Positions 28,255 to 42,135 of a stretch of DNA of 64,000 bases are shown in pieces. A program made the translations under genes and the position numbers. Source of the DNA: Oncomelania hupensis (lineage: Eukaryota > Mollusca > Gastropoda > Littorinimorpha > Pomatiopsidae); assembly GCA_036898135.1 (NCBI GenBank), contig CM072522.1, positions 10,319,686 to 10,383,685 on the forward strand, written 5' to 3'. Position 1 is the first letter of the stretch. Every line of letters starts with the position of its first letter. The notes beneath the pieces are model-generated. The model made no database searches, was not told the origin of the DNA, and worked only from the letters and a program-made list of their open reading frames with translations.

Positions 28255-30379
28255 ATTGGTTGCATTCCTGGATCAAAAACTAAAATACTATAATAATACT
28301 AATAATACTAATAACATTAACAATAACAAAACTGTGTTCACACTTAACCATGGTTTCATCACATTCTACATTCGTTTCTTTATTTTCTTTGCCAAAAATC
28401 ATGATGATACATCAACGAATAAAAAAAGTTTTAAGCTTTGTAAATAGAGTAGTGTGCAGATTGATGCCCATAAAAATAATGCAGGAGCGGGGGGAGGGAG
28501 GGGGGGGGGAGGGGGAAAGAACTGTAGAAAAATAGAATGGCAAAGCCCATATGACTCACATGCTCCTTATGGAATTTGCAATACTTAACATGAAAATGAA
28601 TGCCCAGAAAAACCAAAATGAAACGGTGGCATTAAACTGCAATGTAATACCGCCTTTGATCTTTCTATGCTCTTTACCTAGAGATAACTTTGACCTCCCC
28701 GGCTCCAAACACACTCATGTACTATCAAATAAATTACCACAAAAGTTGTATTATGCCCAAAAATGGTGACCATGGGATGACCTTGACCTTCAGTGACCTT
28801 GATATGACCTTGATCTACATGGACCTCTCATGCACGTCTGATCAAATAACACAATTTTGTTGCATCCTATGGGTTAAATAAACAGCCATTTAAATGTACG
28901 ATTACCTATTTTTGTATGCAAGCATGCCTACCCTCAATTTGAAGTTTCAGTATTAGCTTTTTCAAATGTCAGTATTACTATTACGATTTCCGTATTTACT
29001 TTTACTGCCTATTGTTTTTGCACTCATCCTTTTTGATATTATGCGAAGAATCCAGTGATATATTGATTTGCTGCCACAATCTTCTTTTTCTTCTCCAAAG
29101 CATCGTAATTCTTAATATGCTGTGGGCCTTCCGTGTGCCGCTTGATGTCGTTCGTATCACCGGCGGAGATGCCAAACTGGTTGGTACAAATCATACTTTC
29201 GAGTCAGTGCTGCCGCGAATAACGAAAGGACACTTTTCTGAATACAAAGCAAGATATGTCTGCCCCTTGCGCGGTTTCTTTGATGATTCAGATTCACAAT
29301 CACTTTGCCTAACCATTCATTTGGACGTCATGAATTCTGTCTCACGAGCACCGATCTTCACTGCGATTGCGCAAAAACTGGTTTGACAAACTTCGGTGCC
29401 TCTACCGGAAACTTTGATGCACTTGTCTCTACTGCGACTGTGCATTGCGGCATTAAACCGGGTTCGGCTGTCTTCGGAAAAAGGTCACGCGGTGCATTAC
29501 CACAGGCCAACGAGTTCAATTTTTTTTCGTATTGTTGTTTTTATGTATTTTTGGACCGTGAAACAAGTATTCGTATTTTCCGTAGCACTTGCCAAGTTTT
29601 TCAAATTTCCGGAAAAAATATGGAAATTCAGTACAGGTAGGCATGCCTGTGTATGCTTTTGCAAGGCCTAAATTGACCTTGACCTTCAAGATCAAGGCAA
29701 AAACGGAACATATTTCAAAGATCAATCTATCCTATCCTATAATTCGGAGGTAGTAGGAGCACCACAGATGATCCTTTAACCAGCGTACATCATCTTACTC
29801 TGTCCTCGGCAACCCTCATGGCTTCCCTCAGTGTCAAACCAGTCCATTCAATCTATTATCTCCAAATACAACAAATTTAACCTTTATATCTCTCATAGTT
29901 TAGGGTCAAGTTCATTTGAAAGTACCTAAACTAACTGACTTTGGACAGCTCCAGTGACCTTGACCTTGGAGTGAGATTGACCAATTTTGTAAAATATGTG
30001 CATCTCATAGATATCTATCATGTATCAAAGAATCATAATATTAATAACCTCGAAAAAAAAGTGAACTTTTGCGAAAAATTGTCATTTTTTTACTAACATT
30101 TGTTGACCCGTTACCTTGACCTTGAAGTGAAGTCATTCATTCACTGATCATTTATGATATCTTATGGGTACACACCATCTTACCAAGTTTGGTTGTGATA
30201 GTTGAAATAAGGTCTGAGATATTAAGCCACTTGCAAGTTTTGGACAGACATATGGCGAACAGACAACTTAAAAAAAAACAAGAGCTACTTTTGAACTATT
30301 TAGGACTCATCTTGCACAGATTTGCAAAAATCTGGAAATATATATATATATCTATATATATATTTTTTTAATTTCTTTT

Positions 30380-30410
<31 letters not shown>

Positions 30411-32816
30411 GAGAAAGAGGGGGGAAAGGAGGGAGGGGGAGTGTTAGCCATGTCAGTCAAAAATGCAGGGTGTTAAAGGTTAACATAGGATGGCTTACCT
30501 TGCGTCCAACCTTGTTTGTAAGGCAGGCCAGGAAGTCCGACTTCATCTCCGTGACGGGCACCTTGTCATGCGGCAGTTTGGGACCAGAACAGCACGGCAC
30601 GACACTGCCCAGGTCCAGCTCCACGATCTGCAAAACATGTACGCACAGCGATCCAGCATAACAAAAAGTCATATCAACGTAACAAATAGATACAAACATA
30701 AAGTGTGGAAAAGGAGAACAACTGATCATTAATATCCTATCCTATCCCGTAACCCGGAAGTCGTAGGGGCACCACAGATGATCCTTTAACCAGCGTACTC
30801 CATCTTTCCCTGCCCTCAGCAACCCTGATGGTTTCGCTCCGTGTCAAACCAGTCCATTCTCGAATGTTGTCCTCCCATCTCTTTTTCAGTCTCCCTCTTC
30901 TACCTCTTTGCGCTGTGCCTTGCAGGATGGTCTTTGCAAGACCTGATGATCGGAGTTTCCGTTTTTTTTCTCACCACTGTGAGCAGGTCATCGTGTTGTC
31001 CAATGGCTTGTGTGATGGTCTGTCGGACTTCGTCATTGGTGATGTGCTGGGTATAGGAAATGCCCAGAAGTCTTCTGTAGCACCTCATCTCCATGCTTTG
31101 TATTCTTCGTTGGAGATCTGCTGTGAGGGTCCATGTTTCGCAAGCGTATAGGAAGATGGAGATGACAAGGGAGCGCAGCAGCCTTACCTTGGAATGTAGG
31201 CTGATGGTCCTGACTTTCCAAATGGGCTTCAACCTCGCCAGGGCAGCAGATTTAGATGTTACCCGATATATCCCAACCTATAACTAGGTTTTGGGAACGG
31301 CAAATGCAGTGTACAGTTGAAGATTTTCTGCAGTAGCAAGAGCACCAGCATTCCAAACCAGAACATTCAGCGTGCCACTCTCATACTAGTGCACAATAAG
31401 GTTTAGAAAATATCTCTCAATTGTATGGTTTAACTTCTCTCAGCCCTAGAATATATCCAATGCTGCCCTCTGTCAGCATCTCTCAAGACTGAGCCAAAGT
31501 TTTATTATAGTGGAGAACGCCTTGTAAAACAAAAACAAGAAAACTTCAGCCAACAGCAACATGCACGCATTGAACCACGAAAACAATACCTCAGAGAAGA
31601 CTGGGTCCTGGTCAGAGTTGGTGTAGTCCCTGTACAACTGCGTAGCCTTAAGGTACTTCTCGATCATGATGATTTTGCTCTCCTCTCGACCCGTCTGCCG
31701 CAGGTAGGCCAGGCTCTGGTCGTCCACCGGGAAGAAGGCGGTGGTGGCGCCATACTCGGGGCACATGTTGGAGATGGTGGCCCGATCTGCGATGGACAGG
31801 GCTGCCACGCCTGGCCCGAAAAACTCCACAAACTTTCCCACTACGCCAAGCTGACGCAGGTGCTGAAACGTTCAAGGGACAAAACAGAAAATTAATAAAA
31901 GAGTGAAAGCAGGAATGAAGATAGATTTAATGGAGAACTAGAAGGGCAAAGCCCATATGACTCACATGCTTCTTATGGACTTTGCAATATTTAAACATGA
32001 AAATGACTGCCCAGAAAATTTAAAAAAAATGAAAGAGTGGCATTAAAATGCAAATACCAACTTGATCTTTCTATGCTCTTGACCTTGAGATAACCTTGAC
32101 CTCTGGTTCCAAATACTCATGTAATATTAAATAATACACTCATGTAATATTAAATAAACAACAGCAAAAGTTGTATTATGCCAAACAGTGACCTTGGGAT
32201 GACCTTGACCTGCAGTAACCTTGACATCTCATGCTCATGTATGATCAAATAACCCAATGTTGTTGCATACTATGGGTTAAATAGAGCCATTCCACTGTAC
32301 TATTACCTGTTTTTTGGATGTTTTAAATCTAAATAAAACAAGTTTGAACTTTATATCTCTCAAAGTCAAGTTCAAGGTCACTTCAAAGTACCTATACTAA
32401 CTTACTTTGGACAGCTCCGGTGACCCTGACCTTGGAATGAGGTTGACCAAATGTGCATAGGAAGGGTGTCTCATTGATATTTATTGTGCATCAAAAAATT
32501 GTACATTCAATATTAACTTGGAAAAAAAGTAAAATTTTGTGAAAATTTCCCATTTTTGGACAAACATTTGTTGACCTTGAAGAGAAGTCATTAATTCACT
32601 GATCATTAATGAGGTCTGATGGATATACACCATCTCACCAAGTTTGGTTGTGATAGTTAAAATAAGCATTTTTGGACTATTTAGGACTCACCCTGCACAG
32701 ATTTGCAAAAATCTAGATTTTTGTTTGTTTGTGGGATGAATACATAGCCTCACCTTGCTTTGCATGCAAGTCAAAAAATCAACATAAGATGCATGACAGG
32801 AAGTGGGAAAATATGC

Positions 32817-32854
<38 letters not shown>

Positions 32855-35800
32855 TAGGAAGGAAGCGTTGAAGATGAAAAAGTGAGACAAAGTGGACAAA
32901 TATGCAGAAAGAAAGAAAGAAAAAAGAAGGAAAGGTATTATTTTTCTTCTTATCATTTTTGTTTTGCACGGCTGGAATCAACTTGCCCAATGAGGGAACT
33001 CTTGGACAAATGCATTTCTTATGCCTTAGGCCTTGAAGAAGAAATCAATTCAATACAATTCAATAATTTATTTGAACGTCTTTTCACATGTATGTGATTT
33101 TAGACCTCACACTCTTTCTCATGCATGGACAAACAAACATAAAAGTAAATCTAAAAACTTAAAGTTGAACCGTAACCATAAAAAGTAACATTACTACACA
33201 AATTTACCACATGCGGACACGTCTGTTATCGCGGGACAATGCAATGACATTTCAACGGGCTCTTCAATATTGATGTTCTTTTCTTTATAAAGTGGAATTA
33301 AAATAGGGCATTCATATAAAATATGTTTAACAGATATTGGATTTTAACAAATACAAACAATATTTTTTGAAAACTTTATGTTCCATGAATTTATTGTTAG
33401 TTTATTAATAAGACTAAATAAAGACTTGGACAAGAAAGATTCTCAACCTTCTTATTGTAAGGTAGTGTAAAATACATATGATTTTATAATAAGGATAATA
33501 AGTCAAATGTGAAGGCTTTATATTATTATATGTGATAGAATTATAGGCTTCCACAGCTCCTTATTTTGCAATTTATCAACTACATCATTCCAATAAATGC
33601 CGGAATGAGAAGGAATCCAGCAAAAGGTAACTCCAATTCCTTTAGATATTATAATATAATGTATTAAAGATTTCATTTCAAATAAAAAATCTGTTCTTGC
33701 TTTACAAGCTCAATGTTGCAGAGAATACAAAAGTGATTTTGAATCAACACATATAAAGATGTTAAAGAAAGCAATTAGAGAGTTACGAACGATATTTAAA
33801 GTCATAAGAATAGAGTACAATTCTGCTGGAAATACTGAGACGTTCTTACCAACATAATATGATTTTTGAATTTGTAAGTCAGGAATTGCAATTTCAGCAC
33901 CAGCATCTGATGGTTCTAAAACTGAGCCATCAGTATAGATTTTTAAATAATTAGACTATTGTTTTCCCATATGCTCCCTTGTCTCACTAACAACTAACTG
34001 CAAATGTTTACTTTTCATTAGAAACGAATAATCAATATCAAATTGTGCATTTGTATGCTCCCATTGCGAAATATGTGCGGAATAAGTAAATCATGTATAT
34101 ATAAAATGTCAATATTACAATTTGTTAAAATATAACTTGTAACATTTTGTATTGGTTGAAGACACCATAAATTTCTAGCTCGTTTAGGAAAATCTACATT
34201 AGCATCAATAAATATTTTCTATGAAACAAAATTTAGTACTAATAAACTTCTGACAACATATTTTGCAACTGATAATTTGTGTTATTCAATGAAAGATAGC
34301 AAGCAAGCACCTTTATATGATTTTACTGTACTATGATAATTCCGTTTTAGTTTTGGAGTAAAATATACACCCAAAAACTTTACAAGTTGCTTATAATTAG
34401 AAAATTTCCCGTTTAGTTCTAATTTAGGCAAACACTGTGAATTTGCACCATTAATGAACAAAAAACAACATTAGACAGTTTTTTTTCTTCAGAAACTGAA
34501 GATCATTTTCTAACATAAATAAATTTAAATTATTTAATTCAATCCAATATAACGTTTGCATGTAGTTTACAACTCTCTTGCACATATTTTTCCTAAAATT
34601 AATATTTATCCAAATAAAGAAGAAAGCGTTAGAGGAAATATTGCAACTATCTGTGATGCAGTGAGGTCTACCAACCAGCAAGTCGGCATTTTATGCTACA
34701 TGTAGTTCTTGGCTAATGTTTTGAGCAGCTCTTGAGCTGGAAAAAGTGGCGTCTAATAGCCCACATTTATTTTGTTTTATGCATTTTAAAATGTTATGTT
34801 ATGTTTATCAGTTTATAGTCCCCTCTCTTCCCGTAAGGATTTTCAGAGAGGAGACTCTGATCAAACATATTTCATTGTTCTTATATAGCGCTTTTTCAGC
34901 TCAAGAGCTGCTCAAGGCGTGGGCCGATACTGGATCCAACTCATGCCACCCGAAGGTTGCTTAGTCTAATGCACAGATGACTGAGCACAATCATGGTTGA
35001 CTGGGATGGCGGAGAAGGGACCTAGTGCGTGCTGGGTGTATTTGTTGTGTTTGTTGCATTTACCTAATACATAAGCGTCAGGACCTCTAAAGTCTGTGTG
35101 ATGGAATGAGTGTGTGCGCGCACAGACTAGACCTCGGTTTAACTCTTAGCGTCCTATAAGGTACATTTGCGCCTATATCCTGTAAGGATTTCAAGTTTAT
35201 TGCAATAAATTGGGTTATGAATTTGAAAAAATTGCAAAAAATTTATTTATTGTCACATTAACTTCATATTTTAGGATATTTTTACAAAATGGTTATTCTA
35301 TGTACCCAAAGAACCATTTTGACTTTAGTACTATTTTTACCTGTTGGAATCTTGTAATTAATTCATAATTACAGGTATTTTATGGACTATGTTAATAAAA
35401 CAACAACAAGACAGTGTGGATTGCATGTGAATGTGTGCACAGTCAGTCAACACAGACAAGAAAACTCACTCTGGTTGTCTACACCAAGTCCTTGTGCTCT
35501 TTCAGCAATAAGCTCATCAATAAGGTTACAAAACTCACTATTACTGTTGGAGCTATCCCCTGCCATCATGGCCGAAAATTTCGCAACTCAAACCCCAAAC
35601 AAAATCGTTAAAAAAGTACACAAAACCACGTCAAACTTGCGAAAACGATAGCGGAAAACACACGGGAACCTTTCCGGAAGTTGACTAAACCTTCTCTCAC
35701 GCACAGGAGAGTTCCTATTTCCTGTGATTTCATGACTAAAAGGTGCACTAACGAGGCGCCCTTTACTGCACTTCAGGATTACGGGCGAGGCGCGCATTAC

Positions 35801-38800
35801 CGCGCTATAGGACGCTAAGAGTTAAACTCTCATCCAAAGGAGTGGGGCACAGTGTCACAGGATAAAAATTATATGTTTTGTTTCGTTTTGTTTTGAATTT
35901 TCGGCCACCAACAGGCTTTGAACCACTGCCTTTGCAGGCCTGCAATGTTATCGTCTGACATTCAATACTTTCCATGTTTTTGTCTCTTTGAGTACACCAC
36001 TGGGCCAACTGTTTTTCAGCCTAATGCAGACCTGTTTATACCCAAGCAGAACCAAGAGGAATCCAGAAGGCCAAAAAGAGGAATTTGAGAGTCCAAAGAG
36101 GAATCTCTTTGCCGCGCAATTTTGGTCTAAATAGGAATCAAATAATAGCTCAAGAAAAGATAATCACTTTAGTTTAAGTTGGTTTTTACTTCTTTTAAAT
36201 CATCAGTAACACATCATAAACATACAAAAATAAAATAAACTAACTAACAAATACCTTGTCTGCTTTACTGCTCCTATGCAAGCTAGTAATGAAGCACAAA
36301 CTCAGTTGGGTGACATATGATGACATGTCTCACACAAGTTAATATCTCAGAGAAGCTTCTTATAATGAAATTTGCAGGTTCAATATTAAGTCAGGTTTCC
36401 ACTTGAAAATAAATAATTTAAAATACTCTTGCCTTTCCTTGGCCATTCTGCCTTTGAACACTCCACAAAACACTTTTCTGAAATATATATATTTATGTGA
36501 CAATAGCAGATAAATGCAAGTGCATCATAAAAAGCATATATGTAGTTCAATCCAAAAATATAAATGTTCCTTCAAGACAGCCTACACATTTGGCCTAATT
36601 AACCTGATAGGCTAACTCAACTTTTACTTTTTCAGACATTCCTGAAGAGAAGTCACACAAGTTAATGTTTCAGAGAAGCTTCTTACAATGAAATGTGCAG
36701 GTTCAATATCAAGTCAGGTTTCCACTTGAAAATAAATAATTTAAAATACTCTTGCCTTTCCTTGGCATGACTCTTTTTTTCAACTGTTTCAACAGTGTCT
36801 GTAGTGTCCACAACATCATCCCATTCATCTGTCTCGTGCAGACGTATCCATCTACTTGAAGAAGCCTGTGAAAATGCTACCACGTGGTCTCGGACCTCCG
36901 ATTACACGGAACTCAGATTTCTTACGGAGGTCACGAGACTATAAAAACATTTCGAGTATTGAATATATGGGGATACGAGCGGGTACATTTCTTTTAATAG
37001 GCAAATGATTATCCATTGCTACCACAAAATAGATCTAATCCGCGATATTCCTCAATAACCTCGAACGGAAACGCAACCGGAAACATTTATACGACTAAAC
37101 TCGGGCTGTCTAATAACCGAAAATTAGACTAATTTTTTTTCTTCTCAAGCAGCATTTGCTGAAAACGTAATTTTAGCAGCTGGCAAAGCAAAATTTGAAA
37201 AGGCAAAGCGGAATAGCGGAATGGGATATCAAAAAATGGAATTTATTACGCTCAAATCGTAATGTAAACAGGTCTGCTAATGTCATTTTTGGTTCAGGAC
37301 TCCAAGCCACCAACAGGCTTGTAACCACAGTCAACCTATATGGTGTGCAATGTTATCCCTTACCATTCAACACTGTACCTGTTTTGCCACTGGGCACACC
37401 ACCAAGCTTACCAAATGCGCTCCTCATTATTGATTTATTTAATAGTAGCAAGCCACAGTAGTACAATAATGACTAGAGCCGTCATTGGTGTCTTAGGAGT
37501 AGTTCAATACCTTAGTGATGGTGAGGACAACATCGGTGGAGGTGACTAGCTGACCAAGCTGGCCGGTGAGCTTGTAGCCCACCACTTCAGGCAGCACCAT
37601 GGAGATAGGCTGGCCTAGCATCACTGCCTCAGCTTCAATGCCTCCCACACCTACACACACACACTCACATTGCTCAGGAAAAGGAACTCAAATGTGTATT
37701 TTTGAGATTTAGATTGACTGCATCCGATACCGTTATTGAAGGGGAGGGAGGAAACCAAAGTACCCGGAGAAAACCCTTAGACACCTGAAAGTCTCACACC
37801 CACTAAGTCACATAAGCTTGCCCCCTGGCGTGATTCAAACCCACAACCTTCAGCATAGAAAACTAGCGCTATAACAAGCCAACCCAGTATTAATAAACAC
37901 AAACACATAATTTTGTTGCAGAATCATATAAAGCTCCCAGGATTCTGTCATCTGTTTAGATTAGCAGCCAATGGTCACATATGCATGATGCATAAGATGG
38001 CAAGTGCTGAGCCTGTCAATCATCGATTGTGTAATAAATCATACTTCAAGCAAAGATATCCGAGGCTGGGAGAGTTGACCAGAAGCAACTTACCCCAGCC
38101 CAGGACACCCAGCCCGTTGATCATGGTGGTGTGCGAGTCAGTGCCCACGACGCTGTCAGGGTACAGCAGCCCACTGTCGTTGAAGATGACCCGCGCCAGG
38201 TACTCCAGGTTCACCTGGTGCACAATGCCTGACCCAGGGGGCACAATCAGCATGTTCTGCAGCGACTGCGCTCCCCACTGAAAGGATGACAAGTAATCAC
38301 CACTCTCATCATCATGCTTTACTAGTTGTTGAAGTCTGTAGATCTATATTATAGTCACTTATAAACACCTCTCCTTACATTTGAATGGATTTTATGTTGT
38401 CTTTACTAATGTTGTTGCATGTATCAAAGGCATGCAAAAGGCACATTTGTTAGTTTGTTTTTTTAAAATCAGACCATAAATATGTATTGTATTGAAATTG
38501 CACTGCATTATATTGTACTGTATCTTCGTTCTAACTTTGATTTTCCTGATATAATTTATCAAGTATGTTCTGCAGCGCCAGGCGCTTCTCACTAAAAGCT
38601 GTAACACCAACATTATCATCACAAAACAAACCCAAAGCTCTGAATGACTATCGTCCTGTTGCTGTCACCTCAATAGTCATGAAATGTTTCAAACGCCATC
38701 ATTCTCTCTCGACTACTCCTGTTCACAAAGGTCAAAGTTCCGCCACAACTCCCATCATCAAATACTCTGACGACTCTGTCCTTCAACAGGCATGAGATTG

Positions 38801-41800
38801 GATGAAGTGAAAAAAACAACTAAAAAAGGCCGGGGTGAGACTTACTCCCAACACCTTCACAGAAAATGTCTGTCAAGCATCTATTGCCGTCATAAACTAC
38901 AGAAACTGAATGCTGACCCCGATATTCTTCAATTGCTTTATCGTGCTCATATCGAATCTGTTTTAACATTTTCTTTTAGCTGTTGGTATGGAAGTTTGTA
39001 AAGAACAAAGGTGTGCTTGATGGTGTTGTGAATGTGTGCAGTAAGATTGTGGGAAGGAAGCAAGACTGCCTGAGTGTATTGTATGATTATCGTGTGGTAG
39101 GATAGGCAACAAGCATTGTGCAGGACAGCAGTCATGTGTTGACACATCAGTATGATCTCTTCCCTTCAGGGAGACGCTACCAAGTTCCCCGATTGAAGAC
39201 CGTACGTTCAAAGAACACTGTCATTCCAAAAGCAATATCCATTTTGAACAGTTGAATAATTCTTATGTGATGCATCTTCAAGTGTCTGCAGTGTGTGTGT
39301 GCGTGTGTATGTGCGCGCCCGTGCATATGAGTGGAAACGAATTAGTGAGAATATGATGAATTTAGCTTGTACGTATGTATTGTTTCAGGATTTAATAATG
39401 TATTTATTGTTTAACAATGTTTTATATGTGTTCACCGTTTTACCTTTCAATAATCTGTGATTGTCATGTGATATGAATTAGAGCAACGTGGAATGTGTTT
39501 TGTTATATAATCAGAGATGCCAACCTGCAGAAAAATCTGTCAGTGAGAAATTTATAAATTGTCAGTAGATTTAAAATTTTGTCAGTAGACAAGAGGGAGC
39601 AAAGGTCCAGGATTGAGATTTCTTATTAAAAATCATATCGGAAAAATCAAAGATGACTGAGCTCCGCAAAAGAATTCTATAATAATCTCTGGTAAAACTT
39701 GACCCCGACCGAAGTCAGAAGGATAAGCGATGTCAGTTCGCAAAATTTTTAAACATCAACCTGCTACGAATCAGAATCATGTACAGCACAATGTTAGAGT
39801 TAATTAAAATAAATCCCTTTGAGGTTGTGTATCGGCATACAATTTTAAAAAAAAGATAAATCTCATTGATTTTTTTGCATTGTTTTGTCTGCTGCTGCTG
39901 CTTCAGCGCAGCTAACAAGGTTGTGAACTACGATATGCAATAAGTTAAACTAATCAAATAGATTTATTACCTTATAAGTTCGTTATATAATATGCTGCAT
40001 TATTTTATACTGTGACAGTGCCTAAGTGTAATCAGCCTGAAACGTGTAACAGTCCTTTTGCCATAATCATCAGATGGAAATAATTTCTTGTAAAAATTAT
40101 TCTTGCCGTAAGAAAAATGACTTCAGCGTAAATCCGTAAAAAACTATTTGCCACTGGAAAATAATACGGCGAAACCGTGAGGGTTGGCATCTCTGTATAT
40201 TGTTGCAAAAGCAAGACTTTCTATGCGTTTGTGTAGCTGATTTATTTTTAAATCCTTGCTTTTAACTATGTTGGCACCACGATGGAATTGCTCTGTTGAG
40301 ATAATAAAGTATTCCTATAAACTACACTGACCAGGAACTTAAACAAAAAAAAGCTGATGATGATCAACAATGATGATGAGGTTCTAATATACTGCTAATA
40401 TCCATTGTTACTGTAATCATCGTCATCATTGGCCAAGACACTCTATACTGTACCCTGTACTATAATTTTTCATTTTTTTGTTAAAATTAAAACTTCTTCA
40501 GCATCACAGCTATTCTCTTCGAATAGACCTTTCACTGATTTTCAGGCTGCTTTTAAGCTTACAGAGGCAGCTTCCCAATCTGAGAGTGAGAGGGTGTCGA
40601 GGGCATAGGCCTACACACAGCCAGAGTTGCCAACCCCTCAAAAAGTTTTCAGTAGTAAAAATTCTGAATTTCAGTAGTTTTATGACATTTTCAGTAGCCA
40701 TACGTCCTCGCATTTTTTTTAACGAAGACATGCATACACAGTCTGCAACGAAGGTCGTGAAGAGTGTTTCTGCACGAATAATTGAGAGATCCATATCGGG
40801 CTTGAAGAAGGTGGCTACCGACTCAACAGGGACTAACTTTTCTGGATCAGGGCAACGACTTTTGTGACGATTGCCATTCACGTGTCGTGTCACATCGTGG
40901 AAGCCGCCATGTTGAATGCTAAAATCTGCCAAGCACGCTGTACAATACACGCTGTGTTTTGATCTCGATGACGCAGTGATGCACGGAAATTTTTCAGAAT
41001 ACTCTTTCCTGTACTCTTGATTTGCTGTCCTCTTCTTTTTTTCTGGGCTTTCATCGCTAGTTTTCTTTCTTTTGGGCATTATGGATTCAAAATACGCCGC
41101 ACACAAACTTTTCTTCTCGCGCTGTAGAACGTAACCCGGAAACGAAAGTGTCACAGAAAGGTCGAGGTTTTGTGCACCGATTGGCCGTTTGCAAAACCAC
41201 TTCACGGTGATTGGTCGAATTTCCTAACATGCACTGGGAGCGTGATTTATTACACCGTGCACGTAAACGGTAAACCGAATGACCGTGACCTTGAGGTGCT
41301 ACGGGAGGCACAGGCGCTCAATAAAACTCGTTAAAACTGTAATACTATCGTCGAAAATTGACTTTCCGTAGTAAATTTTCGATTTGCGTAGCTCTGTAGC
41401 CGCGTATTCATTTCCGGAGTAAACTAGGGAAATTCCGTAGTGGTTGGCAACCCTGCACAGCCTATGCTTGATAGATCTCCGACACTCGCCAAGGTCGCCT
41501 CTTTAGTGGAAACTGGCTTACAATCATTCCTTGGGTCTTTCTCTCTCACCAACCCCACTCTCCCAAACCCTCTCTGCACTTCCCTTTTCCTTAAATTTGT
41601 TGTAACGGTGCTGACTTGCCTTCAGAAACGCAAACCTCTCCTTGTTCCTCTCAAACTCCAACTGCTGGTTCTTCTCCAATGCATCAGCACTGCAACATGG
41701 AAATGAAAGGACTGCAAGCATTGTGATCAAGTGCATGACGAACATACATGTTCACGCTGAACAAAAAGCTGGGTTTCACTGGCTATCATCACTGATAATA

Positions 41801-42062
41801 AATATCAGAACTGGTATGCATCCATTTTTCTCCAACGGTTTCACTAATATATAGCTATATAAAAACTTTTAATGTTATAATTATTTTGTTTAAACTGCTG
41901 TGTGAACTGAAACTCTAGGCACACACACACACACAAATGCAATGGCCAATATGGCTAAGCTTTGGCGACTGCTGCATTAGTAATATGAAAATCATGCACC
42001 AATAGTAGTAGTAGTAGTAGTTAGTAATAAATGGTGGTGGTAGTAGTGGTAATAGAAGTAAA

Positions 42063-42135
<73 letters not shown>

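Larger units (their letters stand above)
28536..30345 (+). repeat. Family Y repeat carrying two nested insertions
   Basis: A full-length-looking copy from 'aatggcaaagcccatatgac' to 'gcacagatttgcaaaaatct'. Perfect TGACCTTGA sites lie at 28778, 28794, 28805, 29674, 29955 and 30118. It is interrupted by element d (28919-29649) and RTE copy D (29732-29847). Non-coding. Confidence 0.7.

Noticed and set aside
30734..31250. Target-site duplication for RTE copy E
   Set aside because: No convincing direct repeat was found at its two ends.
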